A stretch of DNA of 25,060 bases. It comes from an uncultured Subdoligranulum sp. GTDB lineage: Bacteria > Bacillota > Clostridia > Christensenellales > CAG-314. A model generated the notes under the pieces. That model saw only the letters and a program-made list of their open reading frames with translations. It did not search any database and had not been told where the DNA came from. Positions 1 through 7,031 of the stretch are shown in pieces. How positions within the stretch are numbered: the stretch's first letter is position 1; each line of letters opens with the position of its first letter. The stretch covers positions 1 to 25,060 of the forward strand of contig CABUZX010000018.1 of the NCBI GenBank assembly GCA_902496185.1. The letters are read 5' to 3'. A program made the position numbers and the translations under genes.

Positions 1-130
1 ACTTTTGCTTTGTCAATAATTTTTTGATATCTTTTTTTATTTTTTTTGGAAATATTTAGTCCTTTTATCTGAAATTTGTCCACTTTTCCACAAAAACAAG
101 CTACATTTTTGTTGGCAACACTACAAACCG

Positions 131-159
131 TTGACAATACGAGTGAGTTTTGATATATT
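131..159 (+). promoter_or_regulatory. Sigma-A-type promoter of fchA
   Basis: The -35 is TTGACA (131-136) and the -10 is TATATT (154-159), separated by 17 bp, with a TG one base before the -10 (extended -10). The predicted start lies near 166, giving a leader of about 30 nt that contains GGAGGT (184-189) ahead of the ATG at 197. The AT-rich stretch before it (1-130) shows no gene. A TTGACA on the minus strand (plus TGTCAA, 11-16) could be the -35 of a divergent promoter whose -10 is outside the window. Confidence 0.8.
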
Positions 160-196
160 TTAATAAACAATACAACCAACAACGGAGGTCAAAATT

Positions 197-820
197 ATGT
201 TTTCGGACTTAAAAATTATTGATTTTTTGGACAATCTCAATTCTTCAGCCCCCACTCCCGGTGGCGGAGCAGTTGCGGCGCTCAACGGCGCGGAAGCGGC
301 AGGGCTTTTTTCTATGGTTGCCAACGTGACAAACAATAAACAACTCAAAAACGGTCAAGACCCAAACAGAGCGCTTGTAAAATCGGTATTGGTGACGGCA
401 ATCCATCAAACAAACCTTTTGAAGCTTATGGACGCAGACGCATCTGCATTTAATTCCCTTATGAGTTGTTACAAACTCCCAAAATCTACGGATGAAGAAA
501 AACAAATCCGCAAGGACGCAATTCAAAACGCCTGCAAAAATGCTTGTGAGCCCCCAAAGCAAACTTTAAAGATTTGTTTAGAATTGATGGCTGACGCCCG
601 CACAACCGTTGCAGAAGGTGACAAATCCGTCGTTTCAGACGCATACATAGGCAGTAGATTGTTAGTCTCGGCAATACACAGCAGTATATACAACCTTATG
701 ATAAACATCAATTCCATCAAGGACGAAGAATTTTGCAATCAATTGAGAGCCATTATCGACGACGCAAAAGCAAAAATCTCTCAATTTGAAAAGGACGTTT
801 TAGATACCTGCACACTTTAA
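197..820 (+). CDS. fchA: Cyclodeaminase/cyclohydrolase family protein (FchA-like methenyl-THF cyclohydrolase)
   Basis: A 207-aa protein of the FTCD_C (formiminotransferase-cyclodeaminase C-terminal) family. The family signature sits at the N-terminus: SSAPTPGGGA (about residues 16-25), followed by a helix rich in Ala and Gly. Stand-alone proteins of this length in anaerobes are usually methenyltetrahydrofolate cyclohydrolase (FchA), which interconverts 5,10-methenyl-THF and 10-formyl-THF in cytosolic one-carbon metabolism; the related activity is formimino-THF cyclodeaminase in histidine or purine breakdown. The ATG is supported by GGAGGT seven bases upstream. The gene is monocistronic, with its own promoter (131-159) and terminator (838-876). 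No fhs, folD or histidine-degradation gene is adjacent, so the choice between cyclohydrolase and cyclodeaminase cannot be made from context. Family assignment is confident; exact reaction is inferred. Confidence 0.88.
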   Translation: MFSDLKIIDFLDNLNSSAPTPGGGAVAALNGAEAAGLFSMVANVTNNKQLKNGQDPNRALVKSVLVTAIHQTNLLKLMDADASAFNSLMSCYKLPKSTDEEKQIRKDAIQNACKNACEPPKQTLKICLELMADARTTVAEGDKSVVSDAYIGSRLLVSAIHSSIYNLMININSIKDEEFCNQLRAIIDDAKAKISQFEKDVLDTCTL

Positions 821-837
821 AAAATGCTTTTTACTAC

Positions 838-876
838 AAAAAACTCAACCAAACGGTTGAGTTTTTTAGTTTTTAA
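838..876 (+). terminator. Intrinsic terminator of fchA
   Basis: The stem CTCAACC (844-850) pairs with GGTTGAG (855-861) around an AAAC loop. It is extended by flanking A-run/T-run pairing and followed by a T tract (862-867). It begins 18 bases after the fchA stop. Confidence 0.88.
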
Positions 877-877
877 A

Positions 878-910
878 GACGCTCTTTTGACGCTTTTTTG
901 ACGCTTTTTT
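878..910. repeat. Three tandem 11-bp repeats
   Basis: The unit GACGCTTTTTT occurs three times head to tail: 878-888 (GACGCTCTTTT, one difference), 889-899 and 900-910. It lies directly after the fchA terminator and about 40 bp before the next promoter. No function is assigned; the period is one helical turn. Confidence 0.75.
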
Positions 911-950
911 GAAATATTTCGCTTAAAACAATTAAATTATTACTTTATTA

Positions 951-980
951 TTGACTATTGCAAAAAAAAGATGATACAAT
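951..980 (+). promoter_or_regulatory. Extended -10 promoter with almost no leader
   Basis: The -35 is TTGACT (951-956). The -10 is TACAAT (975-980) with an upstream TG at 972-973 and an 18-bp spacer. The predicted start is near 987 and the ATG begins at 990. No Shine-Dalgarno is present between the -10 and the ATG. Confidence 0.72.
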
Positions 981-989
981 TATTTAATT

Positions 990-2201
990 ATGAAAAAGAA
1001 ATCCGTTTGGGTTAAAAAAAGACACAATACAATAAGGCATCTCGTAGAAAAGCCAATTTACCGTTATTTGAAAAAAAACTACGGTTTTTCTTACACGCCC
1101 TTTGATACAAACGGGCAGGCTTATCTAATATTGGCAAACCACCAAACGGCAATGGATCAGTTTATCGTGCAACTCCCCTTTAAAGACTATTGCTACCCCA
1201 TTGCAAGCGAAGATATTTTTTCCATTGCGCTCGGCAAGGCTATTGCTTGGGCAGTTGCGCCCATACCCATTTCAAAAGGGCAAATAAACGTCAACACAAT
1301 TTTGACTTGCAAGCAAATAGCCAAGCAAAATAAATCAATACAATTGCACCCTGAGGGCAACCGTACTTATAGCGGAAAAACGGAATATATTGCTCCCGCA
1401 ATAGCCAAACTCGCAAAAGTACTCAAACTGCCCATAGCTTTTTTGGTAATAAGAGGCGGTTACGGCGTGCGTCCACGTTGGTCGGAAAAACCACGCAAAG
1501 GACAATGCCACGCAAAAGTAGAATCTGTACTTTTGCCCGAGCAATATTTAAGTATGACGGACGAGGAGCTTTACAAGCAAATTTGCCAACGCCTTTACGT
1601 CAACGAAAGCAACGACGACGGCGAAACTTTTGACGGAGACACTTTGGCAGAATATCTCGAAAGAGCAATTTATTACTGCCCTAATTGTGGCGTCACACAT
1701 TTTTATTCGAATAAAAATTCCTTTAAATGCACGACTTGCGATTTGCAAGTAATTTATCAGCCAAACAAACAATTTGCAACAAAGGACGGAAGCGCTCCGC
1801 CCTACCGCAACGTAAACGAATGGTACGAAGCTCAAAAAAGTTACGTTTGCAAATTTGTTCCAACGGATTGCAATCAAATAATTACGCAAGACAAAGCAAA
1901 AATTTCAAAGGTAATCCTGATGAAACGCAAAAAAAAGCTGTGTTCTCTTTTAGAACTTACCTTGTATCCAAATAGACTAGTTGCCGTTGGCAAAAACTAT
2001 TCCTTTGACAAAAGCTTTGACGACCAAATAACGGGTATGTCGGTATTAGGCAAAAACAAACTCAATATAATTTGTAAAGAAGAAGTACTGCAAATCGAAG
2101 GCGACAAAAGGTTTAACGCGCTTAAATATGCAAACTTTTTTTATAGATATAAAAATTTTAAGGAGGGGAAAAATGACATCAGCCAATTTTTGGGACTCTG
2201 A
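990..2201 (+). CDS. PlsC-like acyltransferase domain with C-terminal zinc ribbon
   Basis: A 403-aa protein. The N-terminal half has lysophospholipid acyltransferase (LPLAT/PlsC) motifs: the HX4D box as NHQTAMD (H51, D56) and an acceptor-binding block HPEGNRTYSG (about 120-129, equivalent to FPEGTRS). These enzymes transfer an acyl chain to lysophosphatidate at the inner membrane face. Residues 230-250 form a four-Cys zinc ribbon (C230/C233 and C247/C250), which is not part of standard PlsC; the remaining ~150 residues, beginning after the ribbon, are unrecognised. No membrane segment is obvious apart from a hydrophobic stretch near 80-95. The start is the first in-frame ATG, only 9 bases after the -10, with no ribosome binding site, so translation is probably leaderless. 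The 3' end overlaps the next gene by 29 bp. Fold assignment is good; substrate is unknown. Confidence 0.78.
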   Translation: MKKKSVWVKKRHNTIRHLVEKPIYRYLKKNYGFSYTPFDTNGQAYLILANHQTAMDQFIVQLPFKDYCYPIASEDIFSIALGKAIAWAVAPIPISKGQINVNTILTCKQIAKQNKSIQLHPEGNRTYSGKTEYIAPAIAKLAKVLKLPIAFLVIRGGYGVRPRWSEKPRKGQCHAKVESVLLPEQYLSMTDEELYKQICQRLYVNESNDDGETFDGDTLAEYLERAIYYCPNCGVTHFYSNKNSFKCTTCDLQVIYQPNKQFATKDGSAPPYRNVNEWYEAQKSYVCKFVPTDCNQIITQDKAKISKVILMKRKKKLCSLLELTLYPNRLVAVGKNYSFDKSFDDQITGMSVLGKNKLNIICKEEVLQIEGDKRFNALKYANFFYRYKNFKEGKNDISQFLGL

Positions 2202-3633
2202 CGTATGGAGTTTTATTCTATTGATAGGGATTTTAGGCTTGACGGTTTTGATTTCAGGCTTGCTCCGAAACAACGTCAAGTGGATTAAGCGTTCGCTCAT
2301 ACCATCGTCGGTTTTGGGCGGTTTGATTTTGCTTGTTATTTCTACCGTTGTTTTTTATGCAACGGGAGGTAAGGACGGCGGTAAATATTTGTTTGAGTTG
2401 GACAGCTTTAATACGGCAACAATGTCAGGTATGACGGTTTTGGAAATTTTAACCTACCACTGTTTGGGACTCGGTTTTGTTGCAACGGCGCTAAGACCCG
2501 ACAAAAAGAAAATCGACAGTAAACGGGTGGGCGAAGTTTTTGACAGTGGCGTAATGACTGTTAGCGGATACTTAATACAAGGCGTGGTTGGCATAGTAAT
2601 TACAATCATTGCAGCATGGTTAGGCTCCAACATTTGGAACGGCGCAGGAATTATACTTCCTTTCGGATATGGTCAAGGCACAGGACAAGCAATGAACTAC
2701 GGTAGCTTGTACGGCAATGCTGAACAAACTTGGGGATTTGCAAGCGTAGAATCAGGACGTAGTTTTGGATTAACGGTTGCGGCTTTAGGGTTTTTGTCAG
2801 CTTGTATAGGTGGCGTAATTTACCTAAATATAATGCGAAAAAAAGGCAAAATCAAATTTAACGAAGACGCAGAAGAAACTAACTCTTCTGAAGAATTTAT
2901 GGCGCCAAACGAAACCCCGATAAACGGCTCTATAGACAAAATGACTATTCAGTTGGCATTAGTTGTAGGTGTTTACGGAATCAGTTATTTTGTGATGGAA
3001 GGTATTTGCAGTTTGCTTAACCTTGGCGAAAGTATGCGCGCAACTATTTTTGGATTTAACTTTTTGATTGGTACGTTTTTGGCAATTGCGCTCAAAAGTA
3101 TTATTGCTAAATTACATTCAAAAAACGTGATCAAGCGTCAATTTATCAACAAGTTTATGATGAACCGCATAGCAGGTTTTTTGTTTGACTTTATGGTGGT
3201 TGCAGGTATAGCCGCAATAAGAATTGACGAAATCAGCGAATATTTGGTAATATTGCTCGTGATGGGATTGACAGGCGCTATCGTCACCTACTTTTACGTC
3301 AAGTTTATTTGCAATAGACTTTTTAAGGAATATGCTACGGAACAGTTTTTGGCGTTTTTCGGAATGTTGACGGGCACGGCAAGTACTGGCATCATTTTGC
3401 TCCGCGTTGCAGACGACGGTTTTGTCTCCCCCGCTTCTGACAACATTGTTTATCAAAATCTCCCTGCTATAGTATTTGGCTTTCCGCTAATGTTTTTGGC
3501 AACTTATATCTACACGGGAGGACCTCAAGCCGTCTACATAACCCTTGCTTTATTAGCAGTGTTTTTTATAATACTACAACTGATTTTGTTTAGACGAACT
3601 ATCTTCAAGAAAAAACAACCAAAAGGCGAGTAA
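2173..3633 (+). CDS. GltS-like sodium:glutamate symporter family protein
   Basis: A 486-aa polytopic membrane protein with about 11-12 hydrophobic segments. Features that recall the sodium/glutamate symporter (ESS/GltS) family are LIPSSVLGG near the end of the first helical hairpin, a glycine-rich GYGQGTGQAMNYG re-entrant-like segment in the first half, and a pseudo-symmetric GTASTGIILL in the second half. Such proteins take up glutamate or similar anions with Na+. It is longer than E. coli GltS (about 400 aa), partly because of a charged cytoplasmic loop around residues 225-260. An upstream ATG at 2128 is in frame, but I chose 2173 because AAGGAGGGG lies just ahead of it. The SD and start are inside the end of the preceding acyltransferase gene, which implies translational coupling. 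Substrate is inferred. Confidence 0.66.
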   Translation: MTSANFWDSDVWSFILLIGILGLTVLISGLLRNNVKWIKRSLIPSSVLGGLILLVISTVVFYATGGKDGGKYLFELDSFNTATMSGMTVLEILTYHCLGLGFVATALRPDKKKIDSKRVGEVFDSGVMTVSGYLIQGVVGIVITIIAAWLGSNIWNGAGIILPFGYGQGTGQAMNYGSLYGNAEQTWGFASVESGRSFGLTVAALGFLSACIGGVIYLNIMRKKGKIKFNEDAEETNSSEEFMAPNETPINGSIDKMTIQLALVVGVYGISYFVMEGICSLLNLGESMRATIFGFNFLIGTFLAIALKSIIAKLHSKNVIKRQFINKFMMNRIAGFLFDFMVVAGIAAIRIDEISEYLVILLVMGLTGAIVTYFYVKFICNRLFKEYATEQFLAFFGMLTGTASTGIILLRVADDGFVSPASDNIVYQNLPAIVFGFPLMFLATYIYTGGPQAVYITLALLAVFFIILQLILFRRTIFKKKQPKGE

Positions 3634-3660
3634 TTGTTTTAATTTAAGTTTCTAAAATAA

Positions 3661-3697
3661 AAAATCTCGATACTAAGTATAGTATCGAGATTTTTTT
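3661..3697 (+). terminator. Strong, possibly bidirectional terminator
   Basis: A perfect 14-bp stem (3662-3675 with 3680-3693, core ATCTCGATACTA) around an AGTA loop, followed by T residues to 3697 and preceded by A residues. It ends the plus-strand symporter operon. Because A and T runs flank both sides it could also act on the minus strand. Confidence 0.9.
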
Positions 3698-3716
3698 GTG
3701 AGTAGCGGATTTAGTT

Positions 3717-3753
3717 AAAAAAAACACACATTGTCTTGGTAGACAAATGTGTG
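3717..3753 (-). terminator. Terminator of the XRE regulator gene
   Basis: Reading the minus strand, CACACATTTGTCT pairs with AGACAATGTGTG (one bulged base) and is followed by eight T residues (plus A run 3717-3724). The plus-strand loop region reads CTTGGTAGACAAA, which is nearly shared with the tRNA-Gly terminator at 5096-5136. Confidence 0.8.
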
Positions 3754-3835
3754 CTATTTTCTGCGAAAGACTACCTAAACGGAGCAAAATCGAGGTAAAA
3801 AAGCCTTAAAGTAATATCGTCAGTGATATTTCTAC

Positions 3836-4801
3836 TTACTCAGTAATAGAAATAGAACTCAACAATTCTCCAACGGTGTCAGGCGTTTTTCCAATGCCGG
3901 TTGGATCATTTATCGTTATAAAATAATAAACATCATTGCAATCGTTTAATGTTATCAGCCAAGTGGTATTGTCAAAGAGAAGCGCAAATCCATAAAGCCG
4001 CATCCTGTCCCCGTTTTCTGTTAATCCACCATCAATGGCATAATAATCAGCGTCCTGTCCTGCACAGATTTGCTGGCGCATGATCTGTGCACCCCCTGCT
4101 AAATACAGTTTTTCTATCGAGGAAAAGATACCGAGTTTTGGCAAATCATAATACATAGCGGCACTTGCTATTTCAATATATGAATCATATCCGCGATCTT
4201 CATAATACGATAGATAGTCTGTTCCAAAGAGCGGGTTCACAACATTATCTGAATATTCTGCATTAAACTTGATAAAGTTTCCATCTCCATCTGTATAGAA
4301 GCCAGTTCTCTCCGCATCGGCGACAAAACCTTCGGATAACTCACATACTATCGTCGGCTTATTTTCCTCGCTAAATACTATTGTTTCCGTGCTGCCTTTT
4401 CCGATTACGATAGGATATTTTCTAGTAATAATAACATTTCCTTCTACCCCTTCCGGATACAGAATTTGTGACCGTTTAACGACGTCAAACACGCCGACTA
4501 TCACTAAACACATAAAGAGCACTGCGGCACTTATTACAATGATTTTTCTCAAAGGTAAACTATTCTTCTCTTTACAATTATGTGTAATATTAATAGATTC
4601 CATTGTATCATTGCCGAGCAGCCCGTCCAAACTTACATTTAAAATCTGTGAAAGCATTTGAGCTTGCTTAATATCTGGTGCAGTTTCACCCAATTCCCAC
4701 TTTGAAATCGTCTGCCGGGCAACACCAACCTTTTCCGCAAGTTGCTCCTGCGATAAATTCTGTTTTTTTCTTAATTCGTGAATTTGATTTCCCAAACTCA
4801 T
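3836..4801 (-). CDS. Membrane-anchored XRE-family transcriptional regulator
   Basis: A 321-aa protein in three parts. Residues about 5-60 are an XRE/Cro-CI helix-turn-helix (LSQEQLAEKVGVARQTISKWE). After a polar linker a single membrane helix spans about 86-108. Residues about 110-321 form an extracytoplasmic domain I do not recognise, with many aromatic and acidic residues. The layout suggests a one-component regulator that senses an external or envelope signal and binds DNA from the membrane. The start is supported by GGGAGGTG (minus strand, plus 4808-4814). It has its own promoter overlapped by a palindrome and its own terminator, and stands alone between convergent and co-directional neighbours, so no target is evident except possible autoregulation. 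Confidence 0.85.
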   Translation of the reverse strand: MSLGNQIHELRKKQNLSQEQLAEKVGVARQTISKWELGETAPDIKQAQMLSQILNVSLDGLLGNDTMESINITHNCKEKNSLPLRKIIVISAAVLFMCLVIVGVFDVVKRSQILYPEGVEGNVIITRKYPIVIGKGSTETIVFSEENKPTIVCELSEGFVADAERTGFYTDGDGNFIKFNAEYSDNVVNPLFGTDYLSYYEDRGYDSYIEIASAAMYYDLPKLGIFSSIEKLYLAGGAQIMRQQICAGQDADYYAIDGGLTENGDRMRLYGFALLFDNTTWLITLNDCNDVYYFITINDPTGIGKTPDTVGELLSSISITE

Positions 4802-4824
4802 TTAATCACCTCCCTACGCTATAA

Positions 4825-4853
4825 ATTATAGCAATACAATATGAAGTTGTCTA
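4825..4853 (-). promoter_or_regulatory. Promoter of the XRE gene with overlapping palindrome
   Basis: On the minus strand the -35 is TAGACA (plus TGTCTA 4848-4853) and the -10 is TATAAT (plus ATTATA 4825-4830) with a 17-bp spacer. A 15-bp near-perfect palindrome GCTATAAATTATAGC (4818-4832) covers the -10, a natural position for an autorepressor site. Confidence 0.72.
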
Positions 4854-5095
4854 CCAATTTGCAACGGAAATTCCGCCCGTTTTATTAACATTAGGGATTC
4901 TTTGCGTTTTTATGATTCAAATCCCGAAGTATGCAAGTTTTCCAACTTCTTAGCAGAACAAAGAAACACAAAAAGTAATGTGCTATTTTGATGCTGCAAA
5001 TTAAAAATAAGGGCTGGCGCGGTCTGATTAACCGTTCCAATCCCTGTTTTGAACTATTTCCGCTTGTTTCTGCTGTATTATGACACTAGAAGCAA
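4854..5095. other. Intergenic region without a recognised gene
   Basis: Between the XRE promoter and the tRNA terminator I see no gene on either strand. A 40-codon open frame on the plus strand (4831-4953) reads like one hydrophobic segment but has no start or ribosome site. The stretch near 5010-5040 is more GC-rich than its surroundings and may be a decayed remnant. Confidence 0.4.
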
Positions 5096-5136
5096 GAAAA
5101 ACCTCTCTTACCTTGGTAGGCAAAAGAGGTTTTTTA
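5096..5136 (-). terminator. Terminator of tRNA-Gly
   Basis: On the minus strand AAAACCTCT pairs with AGAGGTTTT, with an internal TACC/GGTA helix, followed by five T residues. It begins two bases past the tRNA CCA end. Its interior CTTGGTAGGCAAA resembles that of the XRE gene terminator. Confidence 0.82.
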
Positions 5137-5138
5137 CA

Positions 5139-5213
5139 TGGAGCGGGAGACGGGATTCGAACCCGCGATATCTGCCTTGGCAAGGCAGCGCTCTACCACT
5201 GAGCCACTCCCGC
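5139..5213 (-). tRNA. tRNA-Gly (GCC)
   Basis: A 75-nt cloverleaf on the minus strand. Acceptor stem GCGGGAG/CTCCCGC, D arm GCTC-AGTGGTA-GAGC, anticodon arm CTGCC-TTGCCAA-GGCAG with anticodon GCC, T arm GCGGG-TTCGAAT-CCCGT with one G-U closing pair, discriminator T, and an encoded CCA (plus 5139-5141). It is transcribed from its own consensus promoter and has its own terminator, so it is a single-gene unit although it lies in line after the ABC permease gene. Confidence 0.97.
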
Positions 5214-5215
5214 GA

Positions 5216-5252
5216 ATATAATCAACTATTTTTTAATGCTCGTTGATTATAT
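5216..5252. repeat. Inverted repeat linking the tRNA promoter -10 and tRNA leader
   Basis: ATATAATCAAC (5216-5226) and GTTGATTATAT (5242-5252) are perfect 11-bp complements with a 15-base loop. One arm contains the tRNA -10 element, the other ends three bases before the mature tRNA 5' end. Confidence 0.75.
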
Positions 5253-5274
5253 ACCCAAATAAAAATTATGTCAA
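5246..5274 (-). promoter_or_regulatory. Consensus promoter of tRNA-Gly
   Basis: On the minus strand this is an exact TTGACA (plus TGTCAA 5269-5274), a 17-bp spacer and an exact TATAAT (plus ATTATA 5246-5251). The predicted start is near 5239, about 25 nt before the mature tRNA. Confidence 0.93.
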
Positions 5275-5303
5275 ACATTTTTAAGTAAAAAAACCAATAA
5301 ATA

Positions 5304-6053
5304 TTATTTAACGTCAGTTTTATTAAAATAGTACAATCCGCCAAATATACTTAATCCCGATATAATCAACGGTACAAGTATAGCAAAAATAATATCAGTA
5401 GGCGTTGTACCCATAAAAAATATTCTATCTGCCACGTACGCTTGATAATCAAAACAGGCGTATTCTATAAATGTTGCCAAAAAATCAAAAAATGAAGAAT
5501 TTACGAATCCAGGTATAGAATAAATTACCGACTGAACTACGTTTAAAGTAATCCATACGCCAACAATACCCCCCACGCTACGAACTATAAAGGATATTCC
5601 AACGTAAAAACATACCAACTCAAAAATAGCAAACAAACCGTAAGCATAATATCCCAAGCCGACAAAAAAATCAACGTTATTTCCTGGTAATATAAAGGGT
5701 GAAAAAGTTAACGTAACAATTTGAGAAGCAAACAAAATACCCAAAATAATTACTAAAACCTTTATAAATTTAGCAAAAAATACTTGGTTTCTCGAAAAAC
5801 CCACTGCAAGATAATTTTTTACCGTTCCACGGGCAAATTCAGCACTAATATAAATCATTACTAACAATACTACAAAACTCATCATATTTATCTGAAAAGG
5901 TAATGCCATTTGAAACTCTGCCCAAGTCAAATACCCTCCGTCGCTGTACAAAATAACTAACAAAATCGAAATAAGACATACGATTGAAAAGGCAACGTAT
6001 TGCACAGTGCCCTTGTTGGACTTATAAAATTCTTCCTTAAGTAAATTACGCAT
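5304..6053 (-). CDS. ABC-2 type transporter permease
   Basis: A 249-aa protein with about six hydrophobic helices; the pattern is N-terminal MRNLLKEEFYKSNKG, a first helix, a long extracytoplasmic loop, then EFARGTVKNYLAVGFSRNQVFFAKF, a cytoplasmic coupling segment typical of ABC-2 permeases of the bacitracin/lantibiotic-immunity (BcrB/NukE-like) kind. It would form the membrane channel of an exporter with the ATPase encoded just upstream (gap of two bases). The start is supported by GGAGGT (plus 6062-6067) lying in the end of the ATPase gene. No peptide or bacteriocin gene is nearby, so the substrate is unknown. No clear terminator separates it from the tRNA promoter region. Confidence 0.82.
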   Translation of the reverse strand: MRNLLKEEFYKSNKGTVQYVAFSIVCLISILLVILYSDGGYLTWAEFQMALPFQINMMSFVVLLVMIYISAEFARGTVKNYLAVGFSRNQVFFAKFIKVLVIILGILFASQIVTLTFSPFILPGNNVDFFVGLGYYAYGLFAIFELVCFYVGISFIVRSVGGIVGVWITLNVVQSVIYSIPGFVNSSFFDFLATFIEYACFDYQAYVADRIFFMGTTPTDIIFAILVPLIISGLSIFGGLYYFNKTDVK

Positions 6054-6055
6054 TT

Positions 6056-6988
6056 TTATCTACCTCCGTTGACAATTTTTAAAAAATACTCCTCAAAATC
6101 AGCCTTCTGCATAGAAATAGAACTAAATTCAATATTATTTTCCAACAAAACTTTAGACACTTCGGTTGAAGTAAGTTTATTGTTTTTGTTTGAAATATGC
6201 AAACATTTTTCCCCCACTATTTTTAAATCTTGTTCATCAACTGTTTTCAAAAACAATCCCAAAGCAGTGCCCACGTCCGTCGTCGATTTAAATTCTACCA
6301 CGATATCCTCGTGCGAAATATCTGAAACTTCTTTAGCGGAAACTTCCTTTACTAATTTTCCGTGATAAAGTATGCCGTAATGAGTAGCAAATTTTGATAG
6401 TTCCGAAAGTATATGCGAAGAAATAAGTACCGTTACTCCTTCTGAATTTAATTTTTGCAATATTGTGCGTATTTCCTGAATACCTATAGGGTCAAGTCCG
6501 TTTGTCGGTTCGTCCAAAACAAGTATTTTGGGATTGCCAAGCATAGCAATACCCAACGCTAATCTTTGCCTCATACCCAAAGAAAAATTCTTTACCTTTT
6601 TTTTGCCCGTTGTTTCCAATCCGACAAATTTTAACGTTTCTTTTAATTTTTGTTTATAATCTTCAATTCCCAATAATTTTCCGCGACAAATCAAGTTGTC
6701 CATTGCAGACATATTTTCATACAGAGTTGGAGATTCTATAATACTGCCAATTTGTCTTTTTTGTTTATTCAACTCATCAGGCTCGGTTTTTCCGTTTATA
6801 GAAAAATATCCTTCCGTTGGCAAAACACTACTCAACAAAATACGCAATAAAGTTGATTTGCCCGCGCCGTTTGGACCGACCAATCCGTATATACTACCCT
6901 GCGGAACGTGTAAATTTATCTTATCCAACACGGTACTATTGCCATATTTTTTAACGATATCAACTGTCTGAAAAACGTATTCCGACAT
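6056..6988 (-). CDS. ABC transporter ATP-binding protein (BcrA/NukF-like)
   Basis: A 310-aa ATPase with Walker A GPNGAGKST near residue 40, the signature FSLGMRQR near 135 and Walker B ILVLDEP followed by TNGLDP. The C-terminal ~80 residues are the variable extension usual in bacitracin/lantibiotic-export ATPases. It pairs with the permease two bases downstream. An in-frame ATG nine codons upstream (7015) exists, but I chose 6988 because AGGAGGA (plus 6993-6999) precedes it at the right distance and the family N-terminus fits (YVFQTVDIVKKYG). It lies 43 bases after the fumarase beta subunit with no terminator between, so it is probably transcribed with fumAB, although a functional link is not obvious. 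Confidence 0.87.
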   Translation of the reverse strand: MSEYVFQTVDIVKKYGNSTVLDKINLHVPQGSIYGLVGPNGAGKSTLLRILLSSVLPTEGYFSINGKTEPDELNKQKRQIGSIIESPTLYENMSAMDNLICRGKLLGIEDYKQKLKETLKFVGLETTGKKKVKNFSLGMRQRLALGIAMLGNPKILVLDEPTNGLDPIGIQEIRTILQKLNSEGVTVLISSHILSELSKFATHYGILYHGKLVKEVSAKEVSDISHEDIVVEFKSTTDVGTALGLFLKTVDEQDLKIVGEKCLHISNKNNKLTSTEVSKVLLENNIEFSSISMQKADFEEYFLKIVNGGR

Positions 6989-7031
6989 ATTTTCCTCCTT
7001 AATATTTGCATACAAAAATCAAAAAAATATA

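Noticed and set aside
2128..2172. Upstream ATG for the GltS-like symporter
   Set aside because: The ATG at 2173 has a strong Shine-Dalgarno; the extension is polar and overlaps the previous gene in another frame.
4831..4953. 40-codon plus-strand open frame reading like a hydrophobic helix
   Set aside because: No start codon with a ribosome site, overlaps the XRE promoter, and too short to tell from chance; at most a decayed gene remnant.
5049..5246. 65-codon plus-strand open frame across the tRNA region
   Set aside because: It runs antisense through the tRNA-Gly gene and its terminator; no ribosome site and no family.
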